Source: an uncultured Bacteroidales bacterium (GTDB lineage: Bacteria > Bacteroidota > Bacteroidia > Bacteroidales > Paludibacteraceae). Taken from it: a stretch of DNA of 64,000 nucleotides. The stretch spans positions 1 to 64,000 of the forward strand of contig CADCBB010000014.1 in NCBI GenBank assembly GCA_902799555.1, read 5' to 3'. The stretch's first letter is position 1. Every line of letters starts with the position of its first letter. This document shows positions 6,728 through 14,369 of this stretch, piece by piece. The notes below the pieces were generated by a model that made no database searches, had not been told where the DNA came from, and was given only the letters and a program-made list of their open reading frames with translations. The position numbers were made by a program, and so were the translations under genes.

Positions 6728-7537
6728 TCAAAACTGGCTGCAAAGATACAACTTTTTTTTTATTTGTGCAAATAAAATGTAAAAAATTTGCCACAAGTAC
6801 CATAAAATTGCGCGATACCATCGAAAATGGAAGCTATTTGGGTACTTTTGGGCGAGCCAATGCCACATTCGGATACGTTCTTTCTTATAGTGGATCGCTG
6901 CTTTCCACGTTTGCGGATTCGATATCGAATCGTGAACGCGCCAAACGGCTGTACAGGTGGGGAGATAACCGAAGGAAGTTTGTTGTGCAAAAAGTCCGTA
7001 TAAAGGATAATCCAGTACCGGAAAATGTTGCGTCTGCAACTCATCCATGTCCACTTGGTCGAGCATCGCCGTTCGGAAAAGCACCGTGCAGTTCGTTTGC
7101 CGTGCTCCTTTCAGATCATAGCACTTACTCAGGTCGCCCTCCGGAATAGACTCTTTTCCTTGTCCTTCTACTGCCGTATGCACGAAACCTACTTCCGGAT
7201 GAGACCGAAGATAGTCGATTTGTAGCTGCAATTTATGGTCATTGGTCCAGTAGTCATCGCCGTCCAGCATCGCGATAGACTCGCAGCCGTCGGACATGAT
7301 CCGGCGGTAGAGATCGATTGTGTTGTTTACAAGTCCGAGGTTCTTTGGCTGACGGACATACACGATCCGTTCGTCCTCTGCCGCATAGCGTGTGCAGATA
7401 GCTGCCGTACCGTCCGTCGAAGCATCGTCACCGATATAGATGCGGATCGGTTCGTCGCAAACCTGCGCCTGCACGCTCTCTATCGCCTGTGCGATAAAAG
7501 CCTCGTGATTATATGTCGCGATGCAAACAGCTATCAT
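6728..7537 (-). CDS. Glycosyltransferase family 2
   Basis: 269 residues. GT-A fold: CIATYNHEAFIAQAIESV at the start, GDDASTDGT, the metal/sugar-nucleotide motif MLDGDDYW, and PVLDYPLYGLFA in the acceptor part. It adds a sugar from an NDP donor to a surface glycan; donor and acceptor cannot be told. A frame extension to 7567 exists, but MIAVCIATYN at 7537 is the natural start; it overlaps the GT4 gene by 29 bases. Its C-terminus runs into the promoter of the TonB-family gene. Last gene of the ssb-GNAT-GT4-GT2 operon. Confidence 0.9.
   Translation of the reverse strand: MIAVCIATYNHEAFIAQAIESVQAQVCDEPIRIYIGDDASTDGTAAICTRYAAEDERIVYVRQPKNLGLVNNTIDLYRRIMSDGCESIAMLDGDDYWTNDHKLQLQIDYLRSHPEVGFVHTAVEGQGKESIPEGDLSKCYDLKGARQTNCTVLFRTAMLDQVDMDELQTQHFPVLDYPLYGLFAQQTSFGYLPTCTAVWRVHDSISNPQTWKAAIHYKKERIRMWHWLAQKYPNSFHFRWYRAILWYLWQIFYILFAQIKKKLYLCSQF
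6741..6772 (-). promoter_or_regulatory. Promoter of the TonB-family gene, inside the GT2 coding end
   Basis: On the minus strand: TTTG (6772-6769), 20 bases, TATCTTTG (6748-6741). The same bases encode the last residues of the glycosyltransferase (KKKLYLCSQF). Confidence 0.8.
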
Positions 7538-8537
7538 AGATGGATACCAGTTTACGTCCGATGGCATCAGCCGTAAACTGATTTGTGATTTTCGATTTCT
7601 GATTTGTGATTTTTTCGTTCCAAAGAATACTCTCTATGAACTCTGCGAACGTTCCGGCTTTATGTTGGGCAATCTCTTGCGGTACGATGAGGTCCGCCAC
7701 TTCTTCGGCGATGCCGACCGGTGTACTCAAGATCGGCAGCCCCGCTGCGGCAGCTTCCGCCAACACGACACCGTAGGTCTCGTACCGACTGCTGAGTACT
7801 AAGGCATCGGCGCTATGCATCTCGTCAGACACCTGCTGCGGCGTCAGTTCGCCGGTCCACTCCAGGCATCCTTGCGGGATATCCAGACTGTCTGCGTAGG
7901 CACGCACATCCTCGTAATCCACACCCGTTCCGACCAGTTTAAGCCTCCAGTCTTGCCGTTTCTCGCTCAGCATCTTCGCTGCCCGAAGAAGCCCTTTCAC
8001 ATTCTTTGCCCGCTCATCAAAGCAGCTCACATGCAAGAGAGTCTTGACTCTTGACTCTTGACTCTTGACTCTCGGCTCGAAGAAGAAATCATCTACCACA
8101 TTATCGATCGTTCCCCAATACTCGTTTTCGATGCCGCATGCTTGCATCGCCTTTTGCAGCGGTTCGCTGACGGTCAGAATCCTCTCGGCGTTGTTGGCTA
8201 TATGCCGATACAGATCGCGTTTGAAACGGGACATCCGGCTGAACTGTCCGTTCTCCGGCAAGTACCCGCTCCAGTGTTCGACAATAATATAAGGTACACC
8301 GATCGTTTTAGCCAAGAGTCCCTGCTTCTGAATGACATTCAGTTGTACAAGATCCGGCTTCCATCCTTCGCGTTGAAGCGCCTTCCATTGACGCCATGTA
8401 TCAAGCCATGTCTCGGAGAAGATCACCCGTACATCCACCCCCTGCGCACGAACGGCCTCCACATGCTTCTGCACGAAGAGACCGGACATAGCGTCCTTTT
8501 CGGACGGATACCAAGGGGTGAGAAAAAGGACTTTCAT
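7509..8537 (-). CDS. Glycosyltransferase family 4
   Basis: 342 residues, GT-B fold. Start MKVLFLTPWYPSEKDAMSGLFVQ is typical of GT4 enzymes of this phylum. The C-terminal Rossmann half has the donor-site motif RYETYGVVLAEAAAAGLPILST. Two heptamer repeats are translated in frame: FFFEPRVKSQESRVKT between the two lobes (8046-8073) and NEKITNQKSKITNQF near the C-terminus (7579-7613). The start ATG overlaps the stop of the upstream GNAT gene (ATGA). Role: transfer of a sugar in surface polysaccharide or lipid glycan assembly; substrates unknown. Confidence 0.9.
   Translation of the reverse strand: MKVLFLTPWYPSEKDAMSGLFVQKHVEAVRAQGVDVRVIFSETWLDTWRQWKALQREGWKPDLVQLNVIQKQGLLAKTIGVPYIIVEHWSGYLPENGQFSRMSRFKRDLYRHIANNAERILTVSEPLQKAMQACGIENEYWGTIDNVVDDFFFEPRVKSQESRVKTLLHVSCFDERAKNVKGLLRAAKMLSEKRQDWRLKLVGTGVDYEDVRAYADSLDIPQGCLEWTGELTPQQVSDEMHSADALVLSSRYETYGVVLAEAAAAGLPILSTPVGIAEEVADLIVPQEIAQHKAGTFAEFIESILWNEKITNQKSKITNQFTADAIGRKLVSIYDSCLHRDI
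7579..7613. repeat. Heptamer tandem repeat near the end of the GT4 gene
   Basis: Five 7-bp units: TGATTTG, TGATTTT, CGATTTC, TGATTTG, TGATTTT. On the minus strand they are translated in frame as a KITNQKS-type peptide repeat. Confidence 0.85.
8046..8073. repeat. Heptamer tandem repeat in the middle of the GT4 gene
   Basis: Four 7-bp units, GACTCTT three times then GACTCTC, the most perfect of the in-gene repeats. Three units make seven codons, so the peptide repeats as RVKSQES. Confidence 0.9.
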
Positions 8538-9493
8538 CGATAGTTCCATTCACGAAGTTTCTGGCACCAGATAGCGAGACGGAAGAGCGGTTTGTAGTAT
8601 TTCTCTACGCTGAAATAGCTAAACGGCGTCGAACCGAACTGCTGATAATGTTTGGCAACACCCTTATCCATTGAACCTTCGAAATCAAACATCACTTGCT
8701 TCTCGCGGGCGATCTTCATTGCTTCCAGAACCAGCAACGCCCCTGCACCCGAATCGCCGAAAGCAGGGTTGATTGCCGGAATCAGGTAATACATGTATTT
8801 CTTATCCCACACAAGGAAAGCCGCTGCATAGGGTTCGCCGTCCGCATTGCGCACGGTGAGAACGGTACACTGACCGAGCCGACGTGCCTTGCGCTCTAAT
8901 ACCAAGAGGAACTCACGTGTATAACTGATCTTCCGTTTGCGCGACGCCAGACATTGACAGTGGAAACGATAGAAATCTTCGATGTCCATCGTACGATCGG
9001 CATGCAGACTCAGGGCTTTCTGTAACTGCCGTTTCTTATTCTTGCTGAACTTATCGATCACGGCATCCAGATCACTCAGATCTTCCACGCGATAGGTCAC
9101 CCGCTCTTTGGTTTTAAAGCCCAAACCCCGCATCGCTTCCACGCATAGGCTGCCGGGCAGGTACTGCTGGTAGTAATAGGCCAGACCCATACCGTCCAAC
9201 TGCTCTTTGAGTATGCGGCATACCTCCGCCGTCTTCCATTTGTCACCTGTCACCTGCGGGTCCACCCATATACCGCCTATCTGCGTCTGCTGCGGCATGA
9301 CGATATACTTGAACCATGCCCGCTTGCGCAGCAGGTACGGCATCGCGCCCAGGATATTTCCTTCCGAATCTTCCGCTAACAGTACGTCCCATTCCTTACC
9401 TGCGCACACGGCGTCCATCCACCACGGTTGCATGAAGATCGGTACGTACTCCAGGGATGCTACCCATTCTATGTAGCGTTCTTTATTGGTCAT
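8534..9493 (-). CDS. FemAB/GNAT-like acyltransferase
   Basis: 319 residues. Similar to the GNAT-fold acetyltransferase/FemAB-like group often found with polysaccharide genes: SLEYVPIFMQPWWMDAVCAG at the start, LLAEDSEGNILGAMPYLL, a Lys/Arg-rich KNKKRQLQKAL helix, AAAFLVWDKKYMYYLIPAINP, and GAGALLVLEAMKIAREKQV. The last two segments are the usual C-terminal GNAT signature of this group. It probably acylates a sugar or amino group of a cell-envelope glycan, but the substrate is not visible. It overlaps ssb by one base (TAATG) and GT4 by four (ATGA). A two-unit repeat (TGTCACC, 9241-9254) encodes VTGDK. Confidence 0.75.
   Translation of the reverse strand: MTNKERYIEWVASLEYVPIFMQPWWMDAVCAGKEWDVLLAEDSEGNILGAMPYLLRKRAWFKYIVMPQQTQIGGIWVDPQVTGDKWKTAEVCRILKEQLDGMGLAYYYQQYLPGSLCVEAMRGLGFKTKERVTYRVEDLSDLDAVIDKFSKNKKRQLQKALSLHADRTMDIEDFYRFHCQCLASRKRKISYTREFLLVLERKARRLGQCTVLTVRNADGEPYAAAFLVWDKKYMYYLIPAINPAFGDSGAGALLVLEAMKIAREKQVMFDFEGSMDKGVAKHYQQFGSTPFSYFSVEKYYKPLFRLAIWCQKLREWNYR
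9241..9254. repeat. Two-unit heptamer repeat in the acyltransferase gene
   Basis: TGTCACC twice in tandem, in frame within the coding sequence. The shortest member of the heptamer series in this window. Confidence 0.6.
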
Positions 9494-9942
9494 TAGAAAA
9501 TATTACTAAAGAATCCGCCGTCTTGTGGCTCGGCACTCTCCGGAGCCTGCGCCTCATCGTTGACGTCCTCTGCGGGCTGACTGCTGGCCTGCTGATTTCT
9601 ATAGATATCCGGACGGTATAAGATCTGGATGTTTTCTGCGATCACTTCGGTCTTACGGCGGATCTGTCCGTCTTTCTCCCAACTGCGCGTTTTGAGTTTA
9701 CCCTCTACATACACCTTCATACTCTTGCGCAAGTTCTGTTGCGCCCATTCCGCAAGATTTCTCCACAGCACAATGCTGTGCCATTCGGTCACGTCCGGTA
9801 CTTGCGTACCGTTCTGCATCACATAGCCGCGTTCGGTGGTTGCCAAATTGAAGTTTGCAATTGCTACGCCTCTGTCTAAGTAACGTACTTCGGGATCTGC
9901 ACCTACGTTACCAATTAAAATCACTTTGTTTACGCTTGACAT
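9493..9942 (-). CDS. ssb: Single-stranded DNA-binding protein
   Basis: 149 residues. OB-fold of about 110 residues starting SSVNKVILIGNVGADPEVRY, with WHSIVLWRNLAEWAQQ and KVYVEGKLKTRSWEKDGQ. The acidic tail with QPAEDVNDEAQAPE ends GGFFSNIF instead of the DDDIPF end of E. coli Ssb, as is usual in Bacteroidota. It binds ssDNA during replication and repair. It has its own promoter with a leader of about 100 bases and heads an operon in which envelope-glycan genes follow by overlapping codons. Confidence 0.95.
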   Translation of the reverse strand: MSSVNKVILIGNVGADPEVRYLDRGVAIANFNLATTERGYVMQNGTQVPDVTEWHSIVLWRNLAEWAQQNLRKSMKVYVEGKLKTRSWEKDGQIRRKTEVIAENIQILYRPDIYRNQQASSQPAEDVNDEAQAPESAEPQDGGFFSNIF

Positions 9943-10046
9943 AATTAGATTTAATTTTGTGTTTTTTTGTGTTTTATAGTGTTATAATCAATTTGCGCTA
10001 AATAGCCCTTTTTCTCAGGCATGAAGCCTTCGATTAAAAAGCGCTG

Positions 10047-10078
10047 CAAATTTACTGCTTTTTTCTGATATATGCAAA
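10047..10078 (-). promoter_or_regulatory. Promoter of the ssb operon
   Basis: On the minus strand: TTTG (10078-10075), 20 bases, TAAATTTG (10054-10047), with AAAAGCAG before the -7 element. The -33 element continues as TTTGCATAT, like other promoters here. The 364-base gap 9943-10306 also holds the 11-bp array and the terminator described below. Confidence 0.8.
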
Positions 10079-10146
10079 TAAAAAGGGTATTTTTTTGTTA
10101 TATGGGTATAAAGACGTAGTCTAATGTTCCGGAGATGATATTAATT

Positions 10147-10212
10147 ATAACCTACTAATCACCTACTAACAACCTACTAATCACCTACTATTTACATACT
10201 AATCGCATACTA
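10147..10212. repeat. Six-unit 11-bp tandem array upstream of the ssb promoter
   Basis: Six consecutive 11-bp units of form (A/T)(T/C)NRC(C/A)TACTA, for example ATAACCTACTA, ATCACCTACTA, ACAACCTACTA, ATCGCATACTA. The core CxTACTA recurs each helical turn, about 70-135 bases upstream of the -33 element of ssb and just downstream of the lipoprotein terminator. Confidence 0.85.
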
Positions 10213-10247
10213 TACTATCTACAGAAGATGAAGAAATGGTTAGATTA

Positions 10248-10283
10248 CAAAAAAAGCGAAGCCCACAGAAGTGAACTTCGCTT
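10248..10283 (-). terminator. Terminator of the fimbrillin-like lipoprotein operon
   Basis: On the minus strand AAGCGAAG pairs with CTTCGCTT around a 14-base loop, followed by a run of T. It lies 24 bases after the stop codon. Confidence 0.85.
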
Positions 10284-10306
10284 GAAAAGGTTATAGGATC
10301 GCGTTA

Positions 10307-12091
10307 TTACAGATCTCGCACAAGACGGACGGAGAGACCATAATATGGCAATGCGCTCTTATCAGAAACAATCGTGTGACTATTGGCATTGTCAATATGT
10401 GCTCCAAGATAATATGCATCATTATTTAGAGGCGTTGAAGACCAATAATTAATTTGTATAGATGCATACATCACAGCGTCAAATTCTTCCCAGTCCAAAC
10501 CATAAAACTCTTTAGAGAACCTCATCCTTCTACCTGCAGCAGGTAAGAAAACTGCACCGGCTTCTTCTAATTGTGTCCATTGTTCTAACGTATAACGATT
10601 CTTGTTATACATAAATCTGGAATCGTTTTCATCTGCAGGATCTTGCAGTTGTTCGTTATAATCCGGGTAATTATCATAATTGTATGGCGGATTGTCAGTA
10701 TACGAGAAATAGTTTGTTCCGTCTGTATGACTAAATATATCCTTTGCTGGTGTAAAAGATAGTCCGCTTGGCATATCAAAATCATCTGGAAGAATTATGA
10801 TTCCTTTTACGTTTCCATAAGGAAGACCATCTATGGAAGCCATCGTAAATAGCTTGTCATAATTCGGTCGATAACAAAATATATACTGCCATTCTGCAAT
10901 ACTTAATGTACGCCATGTATTTGCAGGATACGTATCTCCAGATAATGGGTCATATATTTGATACTCACCCCAATCTTTGAAACCGCCACCAACAAAATCG
11001 GTTCGAACTCCACTCATATCTGTGGGATCAGGATTGTCTTTACAAGACCAACTTAAAAGATCGATCCAACTTTCTTGGTTCATCTTTAAATCATCAGTCT
11101 CATTGCTGCATTTAACACTATTAAAATATACATTACCTACACTATGTTTATTATTCGGATCATTATTACCAAATGTTAAATATGCGTTATTATCTCCCAC
11201 ATAATCGTACTGATGCTCAGCGATGCGCCATTTCGGAGTGCTCGTTGCTGCTTTATTATACTGCAAGTTACCATGAGCGAACTCAATCTGATGAGTGTCA
11301 TCGATGGAGAAGCCATAGACTTTAGACTTCATACCAACGGTGATGGCATAGTACTTGCCGTTCTCGAAGGTTTTGGCAGAGGGAGAAGTATAGGTGTACT
11401 TCTTACCACTGACGGTAGCGGTTAACTTGATGGTCTGGTCGCTAAAACCGGGGAGTGCGACGAAGATCTCGCTGGTCGCAGGATCCACGTGGATGTTATA
11501 AGCGTTATTGTCCACCTCTACCTTTAAATCACTGGCAGCAAGAGCGGCATCTTTCGCCTCGTTCATCAGCGTGAATTTTGCGATAGCCTGCTTGTTCTCA
11601 AAGTCGGCAATACCTTCGACAAAAGTGATACTTCCCCATGTAACACTTTCTACATGGATCGTAGCGACAGCATAATCACAATAAGTTGCAATGTCCTCTA
11701 TCGTACCTCGTTGATTCGTATAGTCAGGAGACAGGAATGTAAGTTGTAGTTCATCGCCGGCATTGATTGTTCCAGTCAGGTCACCGGAGATAATGGTTTG
11801 TACCCCGGGCGATTGTGCTTTAAGAGAGCCTCCCAAATCGGCATTTTTTGTCACATTGCGCACACTTACTTGCTCATCTTTTTTCCAACTAGCAGTCAGC
11901 GTTGTACCGTTCAGTACAAGCGCTTTGCGTGGACCGTTCTGTTGGTTTGCGTCACCCTTTCCTGCTTGGATACTTACATGATAGGTTTGTACTTTTGCGG
12001 GTTGTTCCGGTTCATTCTTGTTGCAACCCGTCATAATAAGGCACAAGGTAATCATGTACAATGTACAATAGAAAAATACGTTCTTTCTCAT
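10307..12091 (-). CDS. Fimbrillin-like/FISUMP-type lipoprotein
   Basis: 594 residues from ATG 12091. Signal peptide with lipobox LIMTGC (Cys 23), so it is an outer-membrane lipoprotein. Residues ~30-270 resemble the fimbrillin-like domains of Bacteroidales (Thr/Lys-rich strands, TLTASWKKDEQVSV, GKYYAITVGM). The C-terminal half (LSIAEWQYIF, AGAVFLPAAGRRM, NYWSSTPLNNDAYY, YGLSVRLVRDL) resembles the Fibrobacter-succinogenes-major-paralog type domain. The upstream in-frame extension to 12154 is rejected, because a strong AAGGAGGA sits 8 bases before ATG 12091. That site is notable in a phylum that mostly ignores Shine-Dalgarno sequences. Probably a surface adhesin or pilus-like component; not proven. 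Confidence 0.85.
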   Translation of the reverse strand: MRKNVFFYCTLYMITLCLIMTGCNKNEPEQPAKVQTYHVSIQAGKGDANQQNGPRKALVLNGTTLTASWKKDEQVSVRNVTKNADLGGSLKAQSPGVQTIISGDLTGTINAGDELQLTFLSPDYTNQRGTIEDIATYCDYAVATIHVESVTWGSITFVEGIADFENKQAIAKFTLMNEAKDAALAASDLKVEVDNNAYNIHVDPATSEIFVALPGFSDQTIKLTATVSGKKYTYTSPSAKTFENGKYYAITVGMKSKVYGFSIDDTHQIEFAHGNLQYNKAATSTPKWRIAEHQYDYVGDNNAYLTFGNNDPNNKHSVGNVYFNSVKCSNETDDLKMNQESWIDLLSWSCKDNPDPTDMSGVRTDFVGGGFKDWGEYQIYDPLSGDTYPANTWRTLSIAEWQYIFCYRPNYDKLFTMASIDGLPYGNVKGIIILPDDFDMPSGLSFTPAKDIFSHTDGTNYFSYTDNPPYNYDNYPDYNEQLQDPADENDSRFMYNKNRYTLEQWTQLEEAGAVFLPAAGRRMRFSKEFYGLDWEEFDAVMYASIQINYWSSTPLNNDAYYLGAHIDNANSHTIVSDKSALPYYGLSVRLVRDL

Positions 12092-12107
12092 TTTTCTGTC
12101 CTCCTTT

Positions 12108-12260
12108 TTACCAAACATCAGTTTGTGCTTCTCCGTACCCGTTACGTTGTGCATTGACAGGAGCGCCTGAAGGCCAACTCTGACTTCCAGCTAATAGTTG
12201 TGTTTCCATTTTCAGACGAACAACTTCCGTTGTTGGCATTTGATAGTTTTTGTTACTCAT
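12108..12260 (-). CDS. Small protein (50 residues) upstream of the lipoprotein
   Basis: ATG at 12260, TAA at 12110-12108. It begins MSNKNYQMPTTEVVRLK and continues METQLLAGSQ, ending GYGEAQTDVW. The pattern (a few polar residues, P-x-TEV-x-x-L, then a variable Gly/Ala/Asn part and an aromatic end) matches the short proteins often encoded beside fimbrillin-like or surface genes in Bacteroidales. It has a -7 promoter element upstream and lies 16 bases before the lipoprotein ATG, so the two form one transcript. No signal peptide is seen. Function unknown. Confidence 0.75.
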   Translation of the reverse strand: MSNKNYQMPTTEVVRLKMETQLLAGSQSWPSGAPVNAQRNGYGEAQTDVW

Positions 12261-12324
12261 TCCCTTATATTTTATCCCTTATATTTTTTATATATATTAT
12301 GTCTGCATAAATGCTTACAAGCTA

Positions 12325-12356
12325 CAAAGGTACTACAAAATTCGCACGTGTGCAAT
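12325..12356 (-). promoter_or_regulatory. Promoter of the small-protein/lipoprotein operon
   Basis: On the minus strand TACCTTTG (12332-12325) is a good -7 element. At the -33 position only ATTG is present, so the upstream half is weak. The leader is about 60 bases. Confidence 0.6.
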
Positions 12357-12424
12357 TCGTTTGAGCAAATTTTTATATATAGTAGAATTTCTTTTACGAA
12401 TTGTATATAAATTTTACGAATTGT

Positions 12425-12454
12425 AAAAAAAATCTGCACTTTTGATGCAGATTT
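12425..12454 (-). terminator. Terminator of the rhomboid gene
   Basis: On the minus strand AAAATCTGCA pairs with TGCAGATTTT around a 6-base loop, running into a T stretch, 10 bases after the rhomboid stop codon. Confidence 0.85.
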
Positions 12455-12463
12455 TCTTGTTCT

Positions 12464-13225
12464 TTATACTCTACGCTGGTAGTGATAGTTGTCGAACTTA
12501 TCGTCTTTGGAGCTGTCGAGGCGTTGGTGGATGCCGAGTTTGGATTTGAACTGCTCCCATAGTTCACCGGGTTCGCGCCAGTTGTTTTTTTTCCAATATA
12601 GGATGAGCAGCCAACCGAAGAGCATGCCGCCGAGGTGTGCGAAATGGGCAACGTTATCGGCTGTCAAGCCAGCTACTGAACCGAGACCTGCGAAAAGTTC
12701 GATGAGCGCATATATAATAACGAATATGCGCGCACGTATAGGAATAGGGATGAAGAGGATGTACATCGGTACATCGGGATAGAGCCATCCAAAGGCGAAC
12801 AGGATGCCGAACACCGCACCGGAAGCACCGATGGTATTGAGCATAGAGGAATAATACACGATGCTGGCGGCATCATACGAACCGGCCATGTTGTTGAGCA
12901 TCATCATCCAAACGAGTTCCTGAATCAATGCCGCTCCAAGACCACAAACGAGGTAATAGAGCGAGAAGCGTTTAGATCCCCATTCCTGTTCGATCATAGG
13001 AGCAAACATCCAGACTGCAAACATATTAAAGAAGATGTGGCTGAAGTTCGCATGTAGGAACATATAGGTGAACGGTTGCCACCAATGGAACGATTGCGCG
13101 GAGATATAATGCAATCCGCAAACGGTATTTAAGTCAATGCCATAACGCTGCAGGATAGCAGCGAGGAAGAAGACACAAAAATTAGCTATCAGCAGATAGC
13201 GTGTAACAGTTGGTAAATTTCTCAT
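12464..13225 (-). CDS. Rhomboid-family intramembrane serine protease
   Basis: 253 residues with about six membrane segments. Rhomboid hallmarks: FTYMFLHANFSHIFFNMFAVW (the HxxxxHxxxN helix), catalytic Ser in GASGAVFG, and catalytic His in NVAHFAHLGGMLFG. It cleaves membrane-spanning segments of other proteins; the substrate is unknown. The start is ATG 13225 (MRNLPTVTRYLL); the ATG at 13234 falls inside the -7 element. Because the promoter ends at 13234, the mRNA leader is only a few bases. Divergent from HU. Confidence 0.9.
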   Translation of the reverse strand: MRNLPTVTRYLLIANFCVFFLAAILQRYGIDLNTVCGLHYISAQSFHWWQPFTYMFLHANFSHIFFNMFAVWMFAPMIEQEWGSKRFSLYYLVCGLGAALIQELVWMMMLNNMAGSYDAASIVYYSSMLNTIGASGAVFGILFAFGWLYPDVPMYILFIPIPIRARIFVIIYALIELFAGLGSVAGLTADNVAHFAHLGGMLFGWLLILYWKKNNWREPGELWEQFKSKLGIHQRLDSSKDDKFDNYHYQRRV

Positions 13226-13233
13226 AACGGGCA

Positions 13234-13241
13234 CAAAATTA
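13234..13241 (-). promoter_or_regulatory. -7 promoter element of the rhomboid gene
   Basis: On the minus strand TAATTTTG at 13241-13234, preceded by AAAAAGCAG as in other promoters of this window. No clean TTTG is found at the expected distance. It ends 9 bases before the start codon. Confidence 0.65.
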
Positions 13242-13334
13242 CTGCTTTTTTATGGAATAAACACACAAAAACTACACCAAATTGACAAAAAAGTGATTTT
13301 TTTTGCCAAAAATGCAATTTTTTTTGCGAAAATG

Positions 13335-13365
13335 TTTGGTATATAAAGTTTTTTTTGTAATTTTG
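13335..13365 (+). promoter_or_regulatory. Promoter of the HU gene
   Basis: TTTG (13335-13338), 19 bases, TAATTTTG (13358-13365), an exact consensus match. The leader is about 60 bases and AT-rich. Confidence 0.88.
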
Positions 13366-13428
13366 CAGTCGCTATTCCATTTAAGGAACCAATAGTTCAC
13401 ATTATTAATAACTAAAAAACAAAAATTT

Positions 13429-13692
13429 ATGAACAAATCAGCTCTTATTGAAGCAGTAGCAGCTAAGGCTCAAGTAAGCAAAGCAGATGCAGCTAAAGTT
13501 ATCGACGCAGCTCTCGAGGCAGCAGTTGAGGCAGTTAAGAAAGGTGAAGGTCTGCAATTGATCGGTTACATCTCTCTCGGTGTAGCTAACCGTTCAGCTC
13601 GCGTTTCGAAAAACCCGCGTACCGGCGCTGTTGTTAACGTTCCGGCAAAGAAAGTTGCTAAGGCTAAATTGGGTGCTAAATTCGCTCTCTAA
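13429..13692 (+). CDS. HU-family DNA-binding protein
   Basis: 87 residues. Starts MNKSALIEAVAAKAQVSKAD, with the HU arm region SARVSKNPRTGAVVNVPAKK that intercalates into DNA; a nucleoid protein that bends DNA. Length and sequence are normal for the family, although GEGLQLIGYISLGVANRSAR differs slightly from the usual GFGTFxxxxRxAR. The gene uses highly biased codons (GCA, AAA, GTT), unlike its more GC-rich neighbours, as expected for a strongly expressed gene. A terminator follows. Confidence 0.95.
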   Translation: MNKSALIEAVAAKAQVSKADAAKVIDAALEAAVEAVKKGEGLQLIGYISLGVANRSARVSKNPRTGAVVNVPAKKVAKAKLGAKFAL

Positions 13693-13711
13693 TTAGGCAA
13701 TGTAGCTTCAT

Positions 13712-13744
13712 AAACGAGTTGCCCATAGCGGGCAACTCGTTTTG
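13712..13744 (+). terminator. Terminator or attenuator between HU and adk
   Basis: AAACGAGTTGCCC pairs perfectly with GGGCAACTCGTTT around a 5-base loop; the T-run after it is short (TTTTGTCT). Some read-through into adk is likely, because no separate adk promoter is evident in the remaining 22 bases. Confidence 0.75.
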
Positions 13745-13766
13745 TCTCTTAAAAGGTATTAGTACA

Positions 13767-14354
13767 ATGTTGAATATTATTTTATGCGGCGCCCCGGGTA
13801 GCGGTAAGGGCACACAATCCGCATTTATATCGCAAAAATACGGTGTACAGCATCTCTCTACGGGCGATGTGTTGCGCGCCGAGATTGCTACAGGCAGTGA
13901 GTTGGGCAAACAGATCGATGCGATCATCTCGCAAGGTAACCTTGTGCCGGACGAGATGATGCTCGGTGTTATCGAGAACTATATCGCCGATCTTCCTGCC
14001 GATTGCAAGGGTACGATCTTCGACGGTTATCCCCGTACGGTTGCCCAAGCTGAGTCCTTGGATAAATTGCTCAAGAAATACAACATGGAGGCCATCATGA
14101 TCGACTTGCTGGTGGATGAGCAGTTGTTGATCCAGCGTCTGATAGAACGCGGTAAGGTAAGCGGACGCGCGGACGATAACCTCAATACAATCCGTCACCG
14201 CATCGCTGTCTATCACAACCAGACGGAGCCTATCGCCCATTATTATCTGCACCACGGCAACTATTGCCCGGTGAACGGAAACCACTCGATGGCAGACGTT
14301 TTCCTGCAAATTATGCGTATCCTGGACGGATATGTTAAGACGTTAAATAGTTAA
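13767..14354 (+). CDS. adk: Adenylate kinase (short form)
   Basis: 195 residues. Converts ATP + AMP to 2 ADP in the cytoplasm. P-loop GAPGSGKGT (residues 8-16), AMP-binding LSTGDVLRAEI and FDGYPRT, GKVSGRADDN. The LID domain with its zinc cysteines is absent, as in short adenylate kinases of Bacteroidota. The start is ATG 13767; the open frame back to 13719 runs through the HU terminator. The last codons (VKTLNS) and the stop are part of an 8-bp repeat. Followed by obg 14 bases later. Confidence 0.93.
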   Translation: MLNIILCGAPGSGKGTQSAFISQKYGVQHLSTGDVLRAEIATGSELGKQIDAIISQGNLVPDEMMLGVIENYIADLPADCKGTIFDGYPRTVAQAESLDKLLKKYNMEAIMIDLLVDEQLLIQRLIERGKVSGRADDNLNTIRHRIAVYHNQTEPIAHYYLHHGNYCPVNGNHSMADVFLQIMRILDGYVKTLNS

Positions 14355-14369
14355 ACCGTTAAACTGTTA
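14334..14369. repeat. 8-bp tandem repeat at the adk-obg junction
   Basis: Four and a half units of GTTAAA plus two variable bases (GTTAAGAC, GTTAAATA, GTTAAACC, GTTAAACT, GTTA). It covers the adk C-terminus, its stop codon and the bases before the obg ATG. Confidence 0.8.

Noticed and set aside
10147..10212. CRISPR array
   Set aside because: Units are only 11 bp, directly adjacent and without unique spacers; no cas genes nearby.
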